From the NCBI GenBank assembly GCA_002291495.1, contig DBAE01000254.1, positions 8,861 through 21,470 on the forward strand: DNA of 12,610 nt. Reading direction: 5' to 3'. Origin of the DNA: Bacteriovoracaceae bacterium UBA1018. Its GTDB lineage: Bacteria; Bdellovibrionota; UBA1018. Position numbers and translations under genes: made by a program. Below, in pieces: positions 12,301-12,610 of this stretch. Numbering within the stretch: position 1 is the stretch's first letter; every line of letters starts with the position of its first letter. The notes under the pieces were generated by a model. It was not told where the DNA came from, ran no database searches, and saw nothing but the letters and a program-made list of their open reading frames with translations.

Positions 12301-12610
12301 ATGGACCAACAAGAGTTTATTAATATTCTCGCAAAAGCAGTACAGCACGGTGTGAGCGATCTGCATTTGCAACCAGGCAGTCCGCCGGGCTTTCGTCTGC
12401 GCGGGGATATGGTCAATCTCAAAGCACCTCCGCTGACCGATGCAGACCTCCAGATGGTTTGCAGACTCATTATCCAAGATCCCGAAGTCTTAAAGAATAT
12501 CGACCGTATTAGAGATTATGACGGCTCTTTTGAAGTTCGTGGACTGACGCGCTTTCGCTTCAATATTCTTAAAAATCGCGGCAAGTGCGCAGTCATTTTG
12601 CGCGTGATTC
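12301..12610 (+). CDS. PilT-family twitching-motility ATPase, 5' part only
   Basis: The first 103 codons of a type IV pilus retraction-type ATPase are present; the window ends inside the gene. The N-terminal PilT domain is recognisable from ILAKAVQHGVSDLHLQPGSPPGFRLRGDMV (7-36), with the SDLHL signature at 19-23. Further on come LTDADLQMV and the strand RGLTRFRFNILKNRGKCAVILRVI, equivalent to the family's ARFRVN...RG segment. The Walker A and B, Asp and His boxes would lie downstream. The protein forms hexameric motors at the inner-membrane base of type IV pili. ATG 12301 has GAGGA (12286-12290) ten bases upstream and no earlier in-frame ATG; the frame is closed at 12262. PilT and PilU cannot be told apart from this fragment, so no symbol is given. 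Confidence 0.88.
   Translation, partial: MDQQEFINILAKAVQHGVSDLHLQPGSPPGFRLRGDMVNLKAPPLTDADLQMVCRLIIQDPEVLKNIDRIRDYDGSFEVRGLTRFRFNILKNRGKCAVILRVI

Noticed and set aside
12259..12477. Minus-strand frame of 72 codons near the right edge
   Set aside because: It is antisense to the clear PilT N-terminal domain and has no recognisable features.

Overview
This 12.6 kb window looks like chromosomal DNA of a Gram-negative bacterium with moderate GC. Predicted inner-membrane signalling and AsmA-like proteins, a PilT-family twitching ATPase and sigma-54-type regulation all point that way. The ferrochelatase has a cysteine cluster inside the protein, which is known from Myxococcus-type enzymes. Together with the density of two-component proteins this suggests a deltaproteobacterium-like or Bdellovibrionota-like organism. 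That placement is inference and would need homology searches. I see no rRNA, tRNA, CRISPR array, phage or insertion sequence.

Layout. Positions 1-666 hold the 3' part of a subtilisin-like (S8) protease. It converges, across a 20-bp-stem terminator (688-733), on a minus-strand operon. That operon encodes a 1006-residue hybrid histidine kinase (2252-5272) followed, with a 4-base stop/start overlap, by an NtrC-family sigma-54 activator (747-2255). Divergent from the kinase lie a 56-residue DUF1328/YtjA-like membrane peptide (5350-5520), an AsmA-like membrane-anchored protein (5635-7389) and a radical SAM/SPASM protein (7411-8346). The last overlaps tail to tail with a minus-strand pair: a 2-oxoglutarate/Fe(II)-type oxygenase (8953-9804) and an RluA/TruC-family pseudouridine synthase (8294-8956) that starts at TTG. 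Divergent from the oxygenase is ferrochelatase hemH (9863-10906). Then come an HPt-REC-winged-helix regulator (11022-12236) and the 5' end of a pilT-like gene (12301 to the window edge).

The most interesting part is the centre. Two sequences with the exact GG-N10-GC geometry of sigma-54 (-24/-12) promoters lie on the plus strand, at 5321-5336 and 5535-5550. They sit just upstream of the DUF1328-like gene and the AsmA-like gene. Both are next to, and divergent from, an operon encoding a sigma-54 activator and the multi-step kinase that probably drives it. A 20-bp dyad and a 12-bp palindrome upstream of the second promoter are possible activator sites. My proposal is a self-contained envelope-response module: membrane sensor, His-Asp-His-Asp relay, NtrC-type activator, then sigma-54 transcription of a small membrane protein and an AsmA-like envelope protein, perhaps with the radical SAM gene. 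The gene calls rest on clear motifs. The regulatory wiring is inferred.
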